From: Pseudomonas putida
Lineage (GTDB): Bacteria; Pseudomonadota; Gammaproteobacteria; Pseudomonadales; Pseudomonadaceae
Direction of reading: 5' to 3'
NCBI RefSeq assembly: GCF_002741075.1
Contig: NZ_CP016634.1
Coordinates: forward strand, 4,323,501-4,387,500
Length of the DNA stretch: 64,000 bases
Shown: in pieces, positions 28,866-38,764 of the stretch
Numbering within the stretch: the first letter of the stretch is position 1
How the letters are laid out: each line of letters opens with the position of its first letter
Notes under the pieces: model-generated
Told to the model about the DNA's origin: nothing
What the model saw: the letters and a program-made list of their open reading frames with translations, nothing else
Databases searched by the model: none
Program-made: the position numbers and the translations under genes

Positions 28866-29471
28866 TCAGAAGTCGAAGAACACCGTCTCCCCTTCCCCCT
28901 GAATACGGATATCGAAGCGATACGCCGTCTTCCCATCCACCTCGCAACGTCGGGCGATCAACGTCTCACGCCGCTGCGGCTGCTCGATCAGGTTGAGCAC
29001 CGGACACTTGGCGTTGGCCTCGCCTTCATCATCGAAGTACAAGCGCGTATGCAGGTGGATGTTGATCCCCCGCGCGAACAGACTGATGTTGATGTGCGGT
29101 GCCATGGGCACGCCTGCGGCATTGCTCACCACACCTGGCTTGACCGTGTGCAGGGTCCATTCGCCGGCATCGAAGGTGGTGGCGGTGCGACCAAAGCTGT
29201 TGAAGGGGTTCTCGTGGTGATACTGATCCTGGTATTCACCGTTGGCATCGGCCTGCCAGAACTCCAGGAACGAGTCACGCACCAGGTGCCCGTTGCCGTC
29301 GTACACATGACCGATCAGCAGGATGTGCTCGCCCAACGCGTCCGGTTTGGCCAAGCGATTCCAGATCTCCTGATCACGGGTGGGGTTGCCGGCCGCTTCC
29401 AGGGCCAGGCCGATGTGCACGTAGGGGCCGGCAGTCTGCGAAGGGGTTTCCGGCAGCAGTTCGATAGGCAT
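28866..29471 (-). CDS. pcaG: Protocatechuate 3,4-dioxygenase alpha subunit
   Basis: Non-catalytic-iron subunit of the intradiol dioxygenase that opens protocatechuate to 3-carboxy-cis,cis-muconate, first step of the beta-ketoadipate path. It is 201 aa and begins MPIELLPETPSQTAGPY, the family N-terminus. Like other alpha subunits it lacks the full set of iron ligands kept in the beta subunit. It starts 11 bases after the pcaH stop, forming the pcaHG operon. Confidence 0.97.
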   Translation of the reverse strand: MPIELLPETPSQTAGPYVHIGLALEAAGNPTRDQEIWNRLAKPDALGEHILLIGHVYDGNGHLVRDSFLEFWQADANGEYQDQYHHENPFNSFGRTATTFDAGEWTLHTVKPGVVSNAAGVPMAPHINISLFARGINIHLHTRLYFDDEGEANAKCPVLNLIEQPQRRETLIARRCEVDGKTAYRFDIRIQGEGETVFFDF

Positions 29472-29482
29472 GACGGGGTTCC

Positions 29483-30202
29483 TCAGCAGTTTTCGAAGTG
29501 CGTCTTGCGCTGGCCGCGCAGCACGATGTCAAAGCGGTACGCCAGGCAGTCCATCGGGTTGGCGTTATTCATGTCGAGCTTGGCGATCAGCCGCTGCACG
29601 GCATCAGGGTTGGCGATCGACTTGACGATCGGGCACAGCGGGATCAGCGGGTCACCCTCGAAGTACAGCTGGGTGATCAACCGGGTGGCGATCGACGGGC
29701 CGCTGACCGACACATGGATATGCGCCGGGCGCCAGTCATTGGGGCCATTGCGCCATGGGTAAGGGCCAGGCTTGATGGTGCGGAAGCTGTAATAGCCATC
29801 ACGGTCGGTCAGGCTGCGGCCGACACCGCCGAAGTTCGGGTCCAGCGGGGCCAGGTAGCGATCGTTCTTGTGCCGGTAGCGGCCGCCGGCATTGGCTTGC
29901 CACATTTCCACCAGGGTGTCGGGCACCGGCTGGCCATACTGGTCGACCACTCGGCCTGCGACGATGATGCGCTCACCAATCGGCAGACCACCGTGGTTGA
30001 AGTTGAGCAACAGATCATTGTCGTGAGGGCCGAAGCCCAGATGGGAAAAGTCCGGCCCGGTGCTTTCACTGATCGACTGCGGGATGCTGACCAATGCCTG
30101 GCGTGGCGAACGGGCCACGGAGGTCTTGTAGTCGGGCGTGAAGGCCTTGGGGTGCCAGTTGCGATCACGGATCACGAAGCGGCTGGTGTCCTGGGCGGGC
30201 AT
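29483..30202 (-). CDS. pcaH: Protocatechuate 3,4-dioxygenase beta subunit
   Basis: Iron-carrying subunit of protocatechuate 3,4-dioxygenase. It is 239 aa, equal to the P. putida protein. The ferric iron ligands are all present: Tyr109 (GGRYRHKND), Tyr148 (GPYPW) and His161/His163 (RPAHIHVSV). The ATG at 30202 follows AGAGAGGAA; the frame runs open to 30301 but the upstream part lies in the promoter. Other pca genes are not in this window. A PcaQ-type palindrome lies 104 bases upstream. Confidence 0.97.
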   Translation of the reverse strand: MPAQDTSRFVIRDRNWHPKAFTPDYKTSVARSPRQALVSIPQSISESTGPDFSHLGFGPHDNDLLLNFNHGGLPIGERIIVAGRVVDQYGQPVPDTLVEMWQANAGGRYRHKNDRYLAPLDPNFGGVGRSLTDRDGYYSFRTIKPGPYPWRNGPNDWRPAHIHVSVSGPSIATRLITQLYFEGDPLIPLCPIVKSIANPDAVQRLIAKLDMNNANPMDCLAYRFDIVLRGQRKTHFENC

Positions 30203-30305
30203 GCCGTGTTCCTCTCTTGGAATTGTCGGGCACCTGTGCGTGGCAGGTGGACATGCAGTTTCGGATAGGTCATGGGACATGAACATTGAAAACAGCGCCA
30301 CCTTA

Positions 30306-30323
30306 CATAACCATATGGTTATG
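30306..30323. promoter_or_regulatory. PcaQ-type operator palindrome
   Basis: CATAACCATATGGTTATG is a perfect 18-bp palindrome. Its core, ATAACC-N4-GGTTAT, matches the site described for the LysR regulator PcaQ of rhizobia (ATAACC-N4-GGTTAA). It sits between pcaH (104 bases away) and the divergent zinc peptidase gene (79 bases away). Confidence 0.6.
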
Positions 30324-30401
30324 CATTCACAGATTGGCTGACACTCGAAACAGCCCTGAACTAATCTTTGTGCTCATGTTTCAAGCCCCGGAGAACACTA
30401 C

Positions 30402-31289
30402 ATGGAATGGCGAAAAGGCCGGCGCAGCGACAATGTGGTCGATGCCCGAGGTGAAGGGGGTGGTGGCGGCATGCGCTTTGGCGGTGGCAAAGGGCTGGGG
30501 CTCGGCGCCATCCTGCTGATCGTCGGCATCGGCTGGATCACCGGGCAGGACCCGCTGCAAATCCTCGGTCAGCTCGCCGGCCAGATGGAGCAACAGCAGC
30601 AACAGGCGCCGTCTGGCGCGGGCGGCAAGGCGCCTCCAACCAATGACGAGCAGGCCGAGTTCGTCGCCTCGATCCTGGGCGACACCGAGGACACCTGGAA
30701 GGCCTTGTTCGCCCAGGCTGGCAAGCAATACCGCGACCCCAAGCTGGTGCTGTTCAGTGGCCAGGTGAACTCCGCCTGTGGTTTCGCCTCCTCGGCGGTC
30801 GGACCGTTCTACTGCCCGGCAGACCAGCGGGTGTACCTGGACATGACCTTCTTCCGCGAGATGGAAACCCGCTTTGCCGCCGCCGGCGACTTCGCCCAGG
30901 CCTATGTGATCGCCCACGAGATCGGCCATCACGTGCAGACCTTGCTTGGCGTCTCGGCCAAGGTCGATGCGGCCCGGCGCAACGGTCAGCGCATGGAAGG
31001 CGACAACGGCCTGCTGGTCCGTCAAGAGCTGCAGGCCGATTGCCTGGCGGGCGTCTGGGCCTACCAGGCCCAAAAGCGCCTGAACTGGCTGGAGCCCGGC
31101 GATGTGGAAGAAGCCCTCAACGCCGCCAACGCCATTGGCGACGACCGCCTTCAGCAGCAGGGCCAGGGCCGTGTGGTGCCGGACTCCTTCACCCATGGCA
31201 CCTCGCAGCAGCGGGTGCGCTGGTTCAAGACCGGCTTCGCCAGCGGGGATGTGAACCGCTGCGATACTTTCGGTGCACGTAGCCTCTGA
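30402..31289 (+). CDS. ypfJ: YpfJ-type neutral zinc metallopeptidase
   Basis: A 295-aa predicted peptidase of the neutral zinc metallopeptidase family. A glycine-rich N-terminus leads to one membrane helix (GLGAILLIVGIGWITG, about residues 32-49), a Gln-rich linker, and the catalytic domain with zinc motif HEIGHH and the downstream QELQADCLAG glutamate/aspartate motif. The catalytic part is probably periplasmic. The physiological substrate is unknown. It is divergent from pcaH and lies upstream of the chemoreceptor, the order I recall for P. putida KT2440. Confidence 0.87.
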   Translation: MEWRKGRRSDNVVDARGEGGGGGMRFGGGKGLGLGAILLIVGIGWITGQDPLQILGQLAGQMEQQQQQAPSGAGGKAPPTNDEQAEFVASILGDTEDTWKALFAQAGKQYRDPKLVLFSGQVNSACGFASSAVGPFYCPADQRVYLDMTFFREMETRFAAAGDFAQAYVIAHEIGHHVQTLLGVSAKVDAARRNGQRMEGDNGLLVRQELQADCLAGVWAYQAQKRLNWLEPGDVEEALNAANAIGDDRLQQQGQGRVVPDSFTHGTSQQRVRWFKTGFASGDVNRCDTFGARSL

Positions 31290-31295
31290 CAGACC

Positions 31296-31312
31296 GGGCC
31301 GCTTTGCGGCCC
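31296..31312 (+). terminator. Hairpin after ypfJ
   Basis: GGGCCGC pairs with GCGGCCC across TTT, seven bases after the stop. Confidence 0.5.
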
Positions 31313-31378
31313 ATCGCAGGCTTCGCCCCCCCCCCCCCCCGGTAACCTTCTGTAGGCACTGGTGAGGCCTGCGATAGG
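31308..31378. repeat. Palindromic CATCGCAGG element, copy 1, with poly-C tract
   Basis: The arm GGCCCATCGCAGG (31308-31320) pairs with CCTGCGATAGG (31368-31378). A run of 15 C fills 31326-31340 inside the loop. A related element is at 43911-43972. Confidence 0.55.
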
Positions 31379-31469
31379 TTGCAACGCAGTCTCCTGCCAT
31401 CTCCAAAACGCAAACGTTTTCAGTGGGTTACAAATCTGCTGAAAAAGCGTTTCAGCTTCACCTCGCCTT

Positions 31470-31507
31470 GCCGATAACTCCAGACATGAATCAGCGGGCG
31501 CCGATAA
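31470..31507 (+). promoter_or_regulatory. Two sigma-28 (FliA) -10 motifs before the chemoreceptor
   Basis: GCCGATAA occurs exactly at 31470-31477 and 31500-31507, 61 to 98 bases before the chemoreceptor start. This is the FliA -10 consensus. The matching -35 (TAAA about 15 bases upstream) is poor for both, so one or both may be weak. Confidence 0.5.
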
Positions 31508-31567
31508 CAACAATGCCCAGCGATTGGAGATCAAGCGAGCGAAAATCAATTTTCTGGAGAGCGTGCC

Positions 31568-33496
31568 ATGAACGGCTGGTTTGCCAATATCAGCGTCAAC
31601 CTCAAACTCGGATTGGGCTTCGGCCTGGTCCTGCTTCTGACCGGCCTTCTGGCCCTGACCGGCTGGACCAGCCTGGGCGGCCTGATCGATCGCAGCAACT
31701 GGATGAGCGACATCACCAAGCTCAACAGTGACCTGACCAACCTGCGCGTGGCGCGCCTGCAGTACATGCTGACCAACGGCGACGACACCTCGGCCGCCAA
31801 CGTGCTAAACAAGCTCGACGCCTTCGGTGCCCAGCAACAGCACCTGGTCAACACCTTCAAGAGCCCCGAGAACGTCAAGCTGCTGCGCGAGCAGGGCGAT
31901 ACCATCGCCAAGTACCGGGTCTCGCTGGACAAGATGCGCAAGGCCTACAAAGCCAGCCTCGCCGCCCGCAGTGGCATGGACCAGGCCGCACGCCAGGCCA
32001 GCGAAGCGCTCGCCGCCATCGAGACCAGCAGCCGCGACGCCCTGGCGCGCACCTCCAGTGATCCAGCCACCCTGGAGCAGTTCCTGGCGATCAGCCAGGC
32101 CAAAGAGCAATTCGTCCAGTTGCGCCTGGATGCCCGTGGCTACATTGCCGATCTCACCAGCGAGGCCGAGCAGACCGCCAGCCGCCAAGTCGAGAAAACC
32201 CTGGGGGAAATCGACAACCTCAAGCGCCGCCTGCCAGGCGAGACCGCCCGCATCCAGTCGTTCGAAACAGCCATGACCGGCTACCGCGATGCCCTGCGCC
32301 AGTTCCGCGACGCCATCGCCGAGGTCGCCGTGGCCCGCGCGGAGATGACCGTCGAAGGCGCCGACATCGTCAAGCGCAGCGACCAGCTGTACCAGATCCA
32401 GCTGGATCGTCGCGACAGCGAAAGCGCCCAGGCCCGCAGCCTGCAGACCATCGCCACGCTGCTGGCACTGCTGGTCGGCGTGCTGGCGGCATTCCTCATC
32501 ACCCGCCAGATCACTCGCCCTTTGCGTGAGACCCTGGTGGTTGTGGAAAAAATCGCCAATGGCGATCTGACCGAGAACCTGCGCGTCACCCGTCGCGACG
32601 AACTCGGCGCGTTGCAGCAAGGCATCGCGCGCATGGGCACGACCCTGCGCGAGCTGATCACCGGCATCCGCGATGGCGTTACCCAGATCGCCAGCGCCGC
32701 CGAGGAGCTGTCGGCGGTGACCGAGCAGACCAGCGCGGGTGCCAACAGCCAGAAAGTCGAGACCGACCAAGTGGCCACTGCCATGCACGAAATGGCCGCC
32801 ACCGTGCAGGAAGTAGCGCGCAACGCCGAGCAAGCCTCTCATGCCGCCACCGGTGCCGATGAAGAAGCCCGCGCCGGTGATCGAGTGGTGGGCGAGGCGA
32901 TCAACCAGATCGAGCGCCTGGCCTCGGAAGTGCACCGCTCCACCGAAGCCATGAGCCTGCTGCAGCAGGAAAGCCAGAAGATCGGCAGCGTCATGGATGT
33001 GATCAAGTCAGTGGCTGAGCAGACCAACCTGCTGGCGCTGAACGCCGCCATCGAAGCCGCCCGCGCCGGTGAGGCCGGCCGTGGTTTCGCGGTGGTCGCC
33101 GATGAGGTCCGCGGTCTGGCGCAGCGCACCCAGCAGTCCACTGAGGAAATCGAAGGCCTGGTGGCCAGCCTGCAGAACGGTACCCAGCAGGTGGCCGATG
33201 TGATGAACGACAGCCGCAGTCTGACCGACAGCAGCGTTGAGCTGGCGCGCAAGGCGGGCGCGTCGCTTGAGAACATCACCCGCACGGTGTCGAACATCCA
33301 GTCGATGAACCAGCAGATCGCCGCCGCTGCCGAGCAGCAGAGCGCCGTGGCCGAAGAAATCAGCCGCAGCATCCTGAATGTGCGCGATGTATCGGAGCAG
33401 ACCGCGACCGCAAGTGACGAGACCGCTGCCTCGAGTGTCGAACTGGCGCGTCTGGGTGGGCATCTGCAGACGCTGGTCAGCCAGTTCCGCGTCTGA
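31568..33496 (+). CDS. mcpS: McpS-like HBM-domain methyl-accepting chemotaxis protein
   Basis: Transmembrane chemoreceptor of 642 aa. TM1 is near residues 13-35, then a ligand domain of about 255 aa of the helical bimodular (HBM) class. TM2 near 296-316, HAMP and the cytoplasmic signalling helices with the hairpin tip [34 protein letters not shown] follow. Arg60 and Arg63, which bind TCA-cycle acids in P. putida McpS, are conserved; Arg190 and Arg257 fit the other ligand arginines. Likely ligands are malate, succinate, fumarate and similar acids. The neighbours pcaHG and ypfJ match the KT2440 McpS locus as I recall it. Sigma-28 motifs precede it. Confidence 0.9.
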   Translation: MNGWFANISVNLKLGLGFGLVLLLTGLLALTGWTSLGGLIDRSNWMSDITKLNSDLTNLRVARLQYMLTNGDDTSAANVLNKLDAFGAQQQHLVNTFKSPENVKLLREQGDTIAKYRVSLDKMRKAYKASLAARSGMDQAARQASEALAAIETSSRDALARTSSDPATLEQFLAISQAKEQFVQLRLDARGYIADLTSEAEQTASRQVEKTLGEIDNLKRRLPGETARIQSFETAMTGYRDALRQFRDAIAEVAVARAEMTVEGADIVKRSDQLYQIQLDRRDSESAQARSLQTIATLLALLVGVLAAFLITRQITRPLRETLVVVEKIANGDLTENLRVTRRDELGALQQGIARMGTTLRELITGIRDGVTQIASAAEELSAVTEQTSAGANSQKVETDQVATAMHEMAATVQEVARNAEQASHAATGADEEARAGDRVVGEAINQIERLASEVHRSTEAMSLLQQESQKIGSVMDVIKSVAEQTNLLALNAAIEAARAGEAGRGFAVVADEVRGLAQRTQQSTEEIEGLVASLQNGTQQVADVMNDSRSLTDSSVELARKAGASLENITRTVSNIQSMNQQIAAAAEQQSAVAEEISRSILNVRDVSEQTATASDETAASSVELARLGGHLQTLVSQFRV

Positions 33497-33518
33497 CTTC
33501 ACCTTTAGTAGCGCCCTG

Positions 33519-33599
33519 TTCGCGGGTGAACCCGCCTCCACAGGCTCGGCGGTGCCCTTGAGAGCAGCGCACCCCTGTGGGAGCGGGTTCACCCGCGAA
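33519..33599. repeat. Inverted REP pair (BIME)
   Basis: Near-perfect facing REP units at 33519-33544 and 33574-33599 between the convergent chemoreceptor and ggt genes. Confidence 0.8.
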
Positions 33600-33643
33600 T
33601 GCGTCAGGCCAGGCAACCTTGCATGACCTGACTCACGACCGGC

Positions 33644-35311
<1,668 letters not shown>

Positions 35312-35429
35312 GCGCACTTCCTTGGTGTTGTTTTTGTTGATCAGTCATTAAGGCCGAAGCCGCTCGACTACGCAAACATCCTGGGAAGATTGCGCCGCCC
35401 CTGCGCAGGTCCTGTCGTGTTCAGGCAAT

Positions 35430-36326
35430 TCAGCAGGCGTACATCGCCAGCTTCTTCTGGATGAAATCCAGGAAGCACTGGATGCGCAGGGCCAATTGGG
35501 TATTGCGGTAGTAGACCGCATGGATGGGCTGGCGATAGCCATTGTTGAAATCGCCCAGCACCACCTGCAGGCGGCCACTGCGGATGTCCTCATGGGTCAT
35601 GAAGTGCGAGAGGCTGACGATACCCTCTCCCGCCAAGGCCAGTTGACGCAAGGTCTCGCCGCTGGAGGCAATCAGGCTGGGACGGATCTGCCAGTAGTCA
35701 CCCTGGGCATGGCGCAGCGGCCAGCGATTGAGCGACTCCGGCTGGCTGAAACCGAGCAAAGAATGCGCATTCAGGTCCTCGACCTTCCCTGGCGTGCCAT
35801 GGCGCGCCAGATACTCAGGGCTTGCCAGCACCTGGATCGGGCTGCACCCCAAGGCGCGGGCGTGCAGGCTGGAGTCGGCCAGCTCGCCGATGCGGATGGC
35901 CACGTCTGTGCTCTGCTCCAACAGGTCGATGATCAGATCGTCCGTATTGAGCTCCAGCTCGATATCCGGGTACTGACGACGGAACTCACCGATCCACGGC
36001 AGGATGGCGTGCAGCATGAACGGCGCCGCGGCGTTGATGCGCAGGCGCCCGGAAGGCGTCTGGTTGTGCATCGAAAGGTGCTCTTCCATGTCGTCCATCT
36101 GCTCGAGGATCCGCCGCGAGCGTTCGAGGAAAAAGCGACCTTCCTCGGTCAGGTCCATACGCCGGGTGGTGCGATTGACCAGCGTGGTGCCGAGCTTGCT
36201 CTCCAGCCGCGACAGCGTGCGGCTGACCGCCGACGGGGTCTGGCCGATCTGCTCGGCGGCGGCGGAAATCGAGCCGCAGTCGATCACGGCGACGAATACC
36301 TGGAGCTCTTCGGATCGGGTTTTCAC
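35430..36326 (-). CDS. LysR family transcriptional regulator
   Basis: A 298-aa LysR protein: N-terminal helix-turn-helix (VIDCGSISAAAEQIGQTPSAVSRTLSRLE), then the co-inducer domain with RLRINAAAPFMLHAILPW. It ends in a lone cysteine. It lies just downstream of mdaB on the same strand (77 bases) and upstream of ggt, so it could control either; E. coli mdaB is next to a LysR-like gene in some relatives. The effector is unknown. Confidence 0.87.
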   Translation of the reverse strand: MKTRSEELQVFVAVIDCGSISAAAEQIGQTPSAVSRTLSRLESKLGTTLVNRTTRRMDLTEEGRFFLERSRRILEQMDDMEEHLSMHNQTPSGRLRINAAAPFMLHAILPWIGEFRRQYPDIELELNTDDLIIDLLEQSTDVAIRIGELADSSLHARALGCSPIQVLASPEYLARHGTPGKVEDLNAHSLLGFSQPESLNRWPLRHAQGDYWQIRPSLIASSGETLRQLALAGEGIVSLSHFMTHEDIRSGRLQVVLGDFNNGYRQPIHAVYYRNTQLALRIQCFLDFIQKKLAMYAC

Positions 36327-36403
36327 GTATCAGGCCTGTATCGGGGAATGCCGTGATTGATAGCGGGTGACAGGGCTTCATGCAAGGCGCCCATCGCAGG
36401 CCC

Positions 36404-36994
36404 TCACTGAGCCTTGCCGAACACCTTGTCCAGGTGGGCTTCATAGGCCGCCACCGCCGCAGGCACATCCGGACGCTTCATCACGTCCACCGCCAGGAAA
36501 GTCGGCAGACCGGTCATGCCCAGGAACTGGTTGGCCTTGTGGAACGGGAAATACACTGCATCCACTCCCTTGCCCTCGAAGAAGTCGCTTGGATCGTCGA
36601 AGGCTTGCTGTGGCGCGTTCCAAGTGAGCGAGAGCAGGTACTGCTTGCCCTGGATCAGGCCGCCGCTGCCGTACTTCTGCGAGGCGTCGGAGCGGGTGCG
36701 GCCATCGTTGGCGTACAGGCTGCCGTGGCCTGCGGTGAAGACCTCATCGATGTACTGCTTGACGGTCCACGGGGCGCCCATCCACCAGCCGGGCATCTGC
36801 CAGATCACTGCATCAGCCCAGAGAAACTTCTCGACTTCTTCTTGAACGCTGTAGCCACCATCGATGAAGGTCTGCTTCACATCGAAACCTGCGCGGTCCA
36901 GATGGGCCAGGGCAACGTCATGCAGGGTTTCGTTGAGACGGCCGTCGGAATGGGCGAAGCGTTTGCCGCCGTTGAGCAGAAGAATCTTTTTCAT
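36404..36994 (-). CDS. mdaB: NAD(P)H-dependent quinone reductase MdaB
   Basis: FAD-containing flavodoxin-fold quinone reductase, two-electron reduction that avoids semiquinones. It is 196 aa with the family N-terminus MKKILLLNGGKRFAHSDGRLN and the PGWWMGAPWTVKQYIDEVF active-site region. The ATG at 36994 follows a GGAGG site. It is divergent from a quinol-monooxygenase-like gene, mirroring E. coli where mdaB and ygiN are neighbours. A palindrome in the shared promoter may bind a redox regulator. Confidence 0.93.
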   Translation of the reverse strand: MKKILLLNGGKRFAHSDGRLNETLHDVALAHLDRAGFDVKQTFIDGGYSVQEEVEKFLWADAVIWQMPGWWMGAPWTVKQYIDEVFTAGHGSLYANDGRTRSDASQKYGSGGLIQGKQYLLSLTWNAPQQAFDDPSDFFEGKGVDAVYFPFHKANQFLGMTGLPTFLAVDVMKRPDVPAAVAAYEAHLDKVFGKAQ

Positions 36995-37109
36995 GGGAGC
37001 CTCCAATAAGGGAATGATCGGAGGCTGTCGGCCACCGGTCAGGTCAACTTCGATGGCGGCAGATTAGGCATCTGGGAGGCTGAGAAAAAGCGTTCGAAAG
37101 GCAAAATAC

Positions 37110-37123
37110 ATTTGCGCTCAAAT
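37110..37123. promoter_or_regulatory. Palindrome in the mdaB/ygiN promoter region
   Basis: ATTTGCGCTCAAAT has perfect 5-bp arms with a 4-bp spacer. It lies 63 bases before ygiN and 116 before mdaB, in an AT-rich stretch. A LysR-type or other redox regulator site is possible. Confidence 0.35.
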
Positions 37124-37185
37124 CATGAATGTCACGCCAATTATTGCTTTAAAATTTTTCCATCTCCCATCCCATGAGGCCTGTC

Positions 37186-37500
37186 ATGACCGAGCAATAC
37201 GCGTTCATTCTCAAAGCCAAGACCCGTCCGGAAAAAGCCGAGGCCTTCGAGCGATTGTTCCGCGCCTATGTCGAGCCGAGCCGCCAGGAACCGGGCTGCA
37301 TCGAGTACCACATGCTGCGTGACCAACAGGACCCCAGCCTGTTCGTGTTCTATGAAGTCTGGGCCAGCAAGGCCGACCTGGACGTGCACTCTGCCCTGCC
37401 GCACATGCGCGAGTTCTTCGAACAGCGCATGGAGTACCTGGAGCGCGACTTCGACATCCAGCTGATCGAGATGCTCAGCCCCTCCTCGGCTAGCCGTTGA
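37186..37500 (+). CDS. ygiN: Antibiotic biosynthesis monooxygenase (YgiN-like quinol monooxygenase)
   Basis: A 104-aa ABM-fold protein of the ferredoxin-like barrel. Motifs typical of YgiN are present (KAKTRPEKAEAFERLF, EPGCIEYHMLRD, FVFYEVWASKADLDVHSALPHMREF). E. coli YgiN oxidises quinols, and it is paired with MdaB in a proposed quinone cycle. The ATG at 37186 has AGGCC-type ribosome site; the ATG at 37174 has none. It is divergent from mdaB and followed by a strong hairpin. Confidence 0.85.
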   Translation: MTEQYAFILKAKTRPEKAEAFERLFRAYVEPSRQEPGCIEYHMLRDQQDPSLFVFYEVWASKADLDVHSALPHMREFFEQRMEYLERDFDIQLIEMLSPSSASR

Positions 37501-37507
37501 GCAGCAG

Positions 37508-37540
37508 GTGCCCGCCCAGCAGCGCCAGCAGGGCGGGCAC
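37508..37540 (+). terminator. Hairpin after ygiN
   Basis: Perfect 10-bp stem GTGCCCGCCC/GGGCGGGCAC with a 13-base loop, seven bases after the stop. No U tract. Confidence 0.5.
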
Positions 37541-37648
37541 CAACATCAATCAAGACTGCCCCTACAGCCATCCCGGCACCGTCCTGACGCCCCCACCCCG
37601 GCATCCACGTTAAAACCTCACAAGGGTTCGTTTCTACGGGGTACTTTC

Positions 37649-38044
37649 TTGAGTCGACACGACAATCGCCACGGGTCCCATGACCATCTCGAGCACCTGC
37701 TCCAGGCGTTCGCACAGCGCTACATCCGCAAGACATTCACCTCGCGCTTCATGCATGAGGCAGCAAAAAGGCCCCAGCAGTTGCACACCCGGGTTTGCCA
37801 TACCCCTGAGCAACTGTTCGAAGACAGGTTCAAAGGCCCCCCGGCGAGCCTGCCGGGCACAGGCGAATTCGTCGCATTGGAGAACGCCGGCTTCTGGATC
37901 GGCACCTGGGAGCGCTGCGAGGTGAATCTGCTGGTTGCCCAAGGCGGCCTGGTCATCGCGCAGGGTGGCGCGTGGTTCTGGGCGCGCAGCGAACCGACCA
38001 GGCATCTGCCAGGCGGCGAGTATCACGCCATGGCGCAGCGTTGA
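37649..38044 (+). CDS. Hypothetical protein of 131 aa
   Basis: I do not recognise a named function. The N-terminal half is basic and helical (SHDHLEHLLQAFAQRYIRKTFTSRFMHEA), and the C-terminal half has Trp-rich beta character (ENAGFWIGTWERCEVNLLVAQGG). No signal peptide or membrane helix. The likely start is TTG at 37649, with GGGG seven bases before it; the frame is open upstream to 37508 but that part holds the ygiN hairpin. It sits between ygiN and the ynb-type lipid operon, 84 bases before the latter's first gene. Confidence 0.6.
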   Translation: MSRHDNRHGSHDHLEHLLQAFAQRYIRKTFTSRFMHEAAKRPQQLHTRVCHTPEQLFEDRFKGPPASLPGTGEFVALENAGFWIGTWERCEVNLLVAQGGLVIAQGGAWFWARSEPTRHLPGGEYHAMAQR

Positions 38045-38128
38045 GCGGCAAAGCAACGTCCCCCTTGCCGCCTGCCAGGCTCATTCTCCACAATCCAGCT
38101 CATGTCGCGCCATGAAAGGGAGTTCAAC

Positions 38129-38734
38129 GTGCCATCGATCTACCAACTCAAACCCCGTTTCCAGGCCCTATTGCGCCCTGGCGTGAAGCGCCTGTACGAA
38201 CGGGGCGTCACCGCCAATCAAGTCACCGTCGCCGCCGCGCTGGTATCGGTGCTGCTGGGCCTGCTGCTGGCCTGGCAACCCTCTATGACCGGGTTGTTCA
38301 TCCTGGTGCCGGTGTGGATGCTGCTGCGCATGGCGCTCAATGCGGTCGACGGCATGCTGGCCCGGGAATTCGGCCAGCAATCGAAGCTTGGGGCCTACCT
38401 CAACGAGCTGTGCGACGTGGTCGCCGATGCCGCGCTGTACCTGCCCTTCGCCCTCCTGCCCGGCGTCTCGCCGGCGCTGGTGGTGCTGGTGGTCGTGAGC
38501 GCGCTCGTCAGTGAGTACGCCGGGGTGATGGGGCCGCTGGCGGGAGCCTCGCGGCGGTACGACGGGCCGATGGGCAAGAGCGACCGAGCCTTCGCCTTCG
38601 GCGTGCTGGGCACTGGGGTCGCCTTCGGGGTGCTGAGCGCAGCGTGGATCGACGGCCTGCTGCTGGTCATCCTCGCACTCTCGCTCTATACCCTCTACAA
38701 CCGGGTTCGCCAGGGCCTGGCCGAAACCCGCTGA
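38129..38734 (+). CDS. ynbA: CDP-alcohol phosphatidyltransferase, YnbA-like
   Basis: First gene of the ynb-type lipid operon. Membrane enzyme expected to join a CDP-activated lipid to an alcohol headgroup. It is 201 aa, the E. coli YnbA length, with several helices. The signature is altered: N71-x2-D74-G75-x2-A78-R79-x8-G88-x3-N92-x3-D96, where the family norm has Asp at the first and third positions. E. coli YnbA, as I recall it, has the same two Asn residues, so this marks a subfamily. The GTG start at 38129 has GGGAG six bases upstream and aligns with YnbA; the ATG at 38102 has no ribosome site. The headgroup is unknown. Confidence 0.85.
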   Translation: MPSIYQLKPRFQALLRPGVKRLYERGVTANQVTVAAALVSVLLGLLLAWQPSMTGLFILVPVWMLLRMALNAVDGMLAREFGQQSKLGAYLNELCDVVADAALYLPFALLPGVSPALVVLVVVSALVSEYAGVMGPLAGASRRYDGPMGKSDRAFAFGVLGTGVAFGVLSAAWIDGLLLVILALSLYTLYNRVRQGLAETR

Positions 38735-38764
38735 CTCCTTCGCTGCCGGACAAGGACCTACGCC

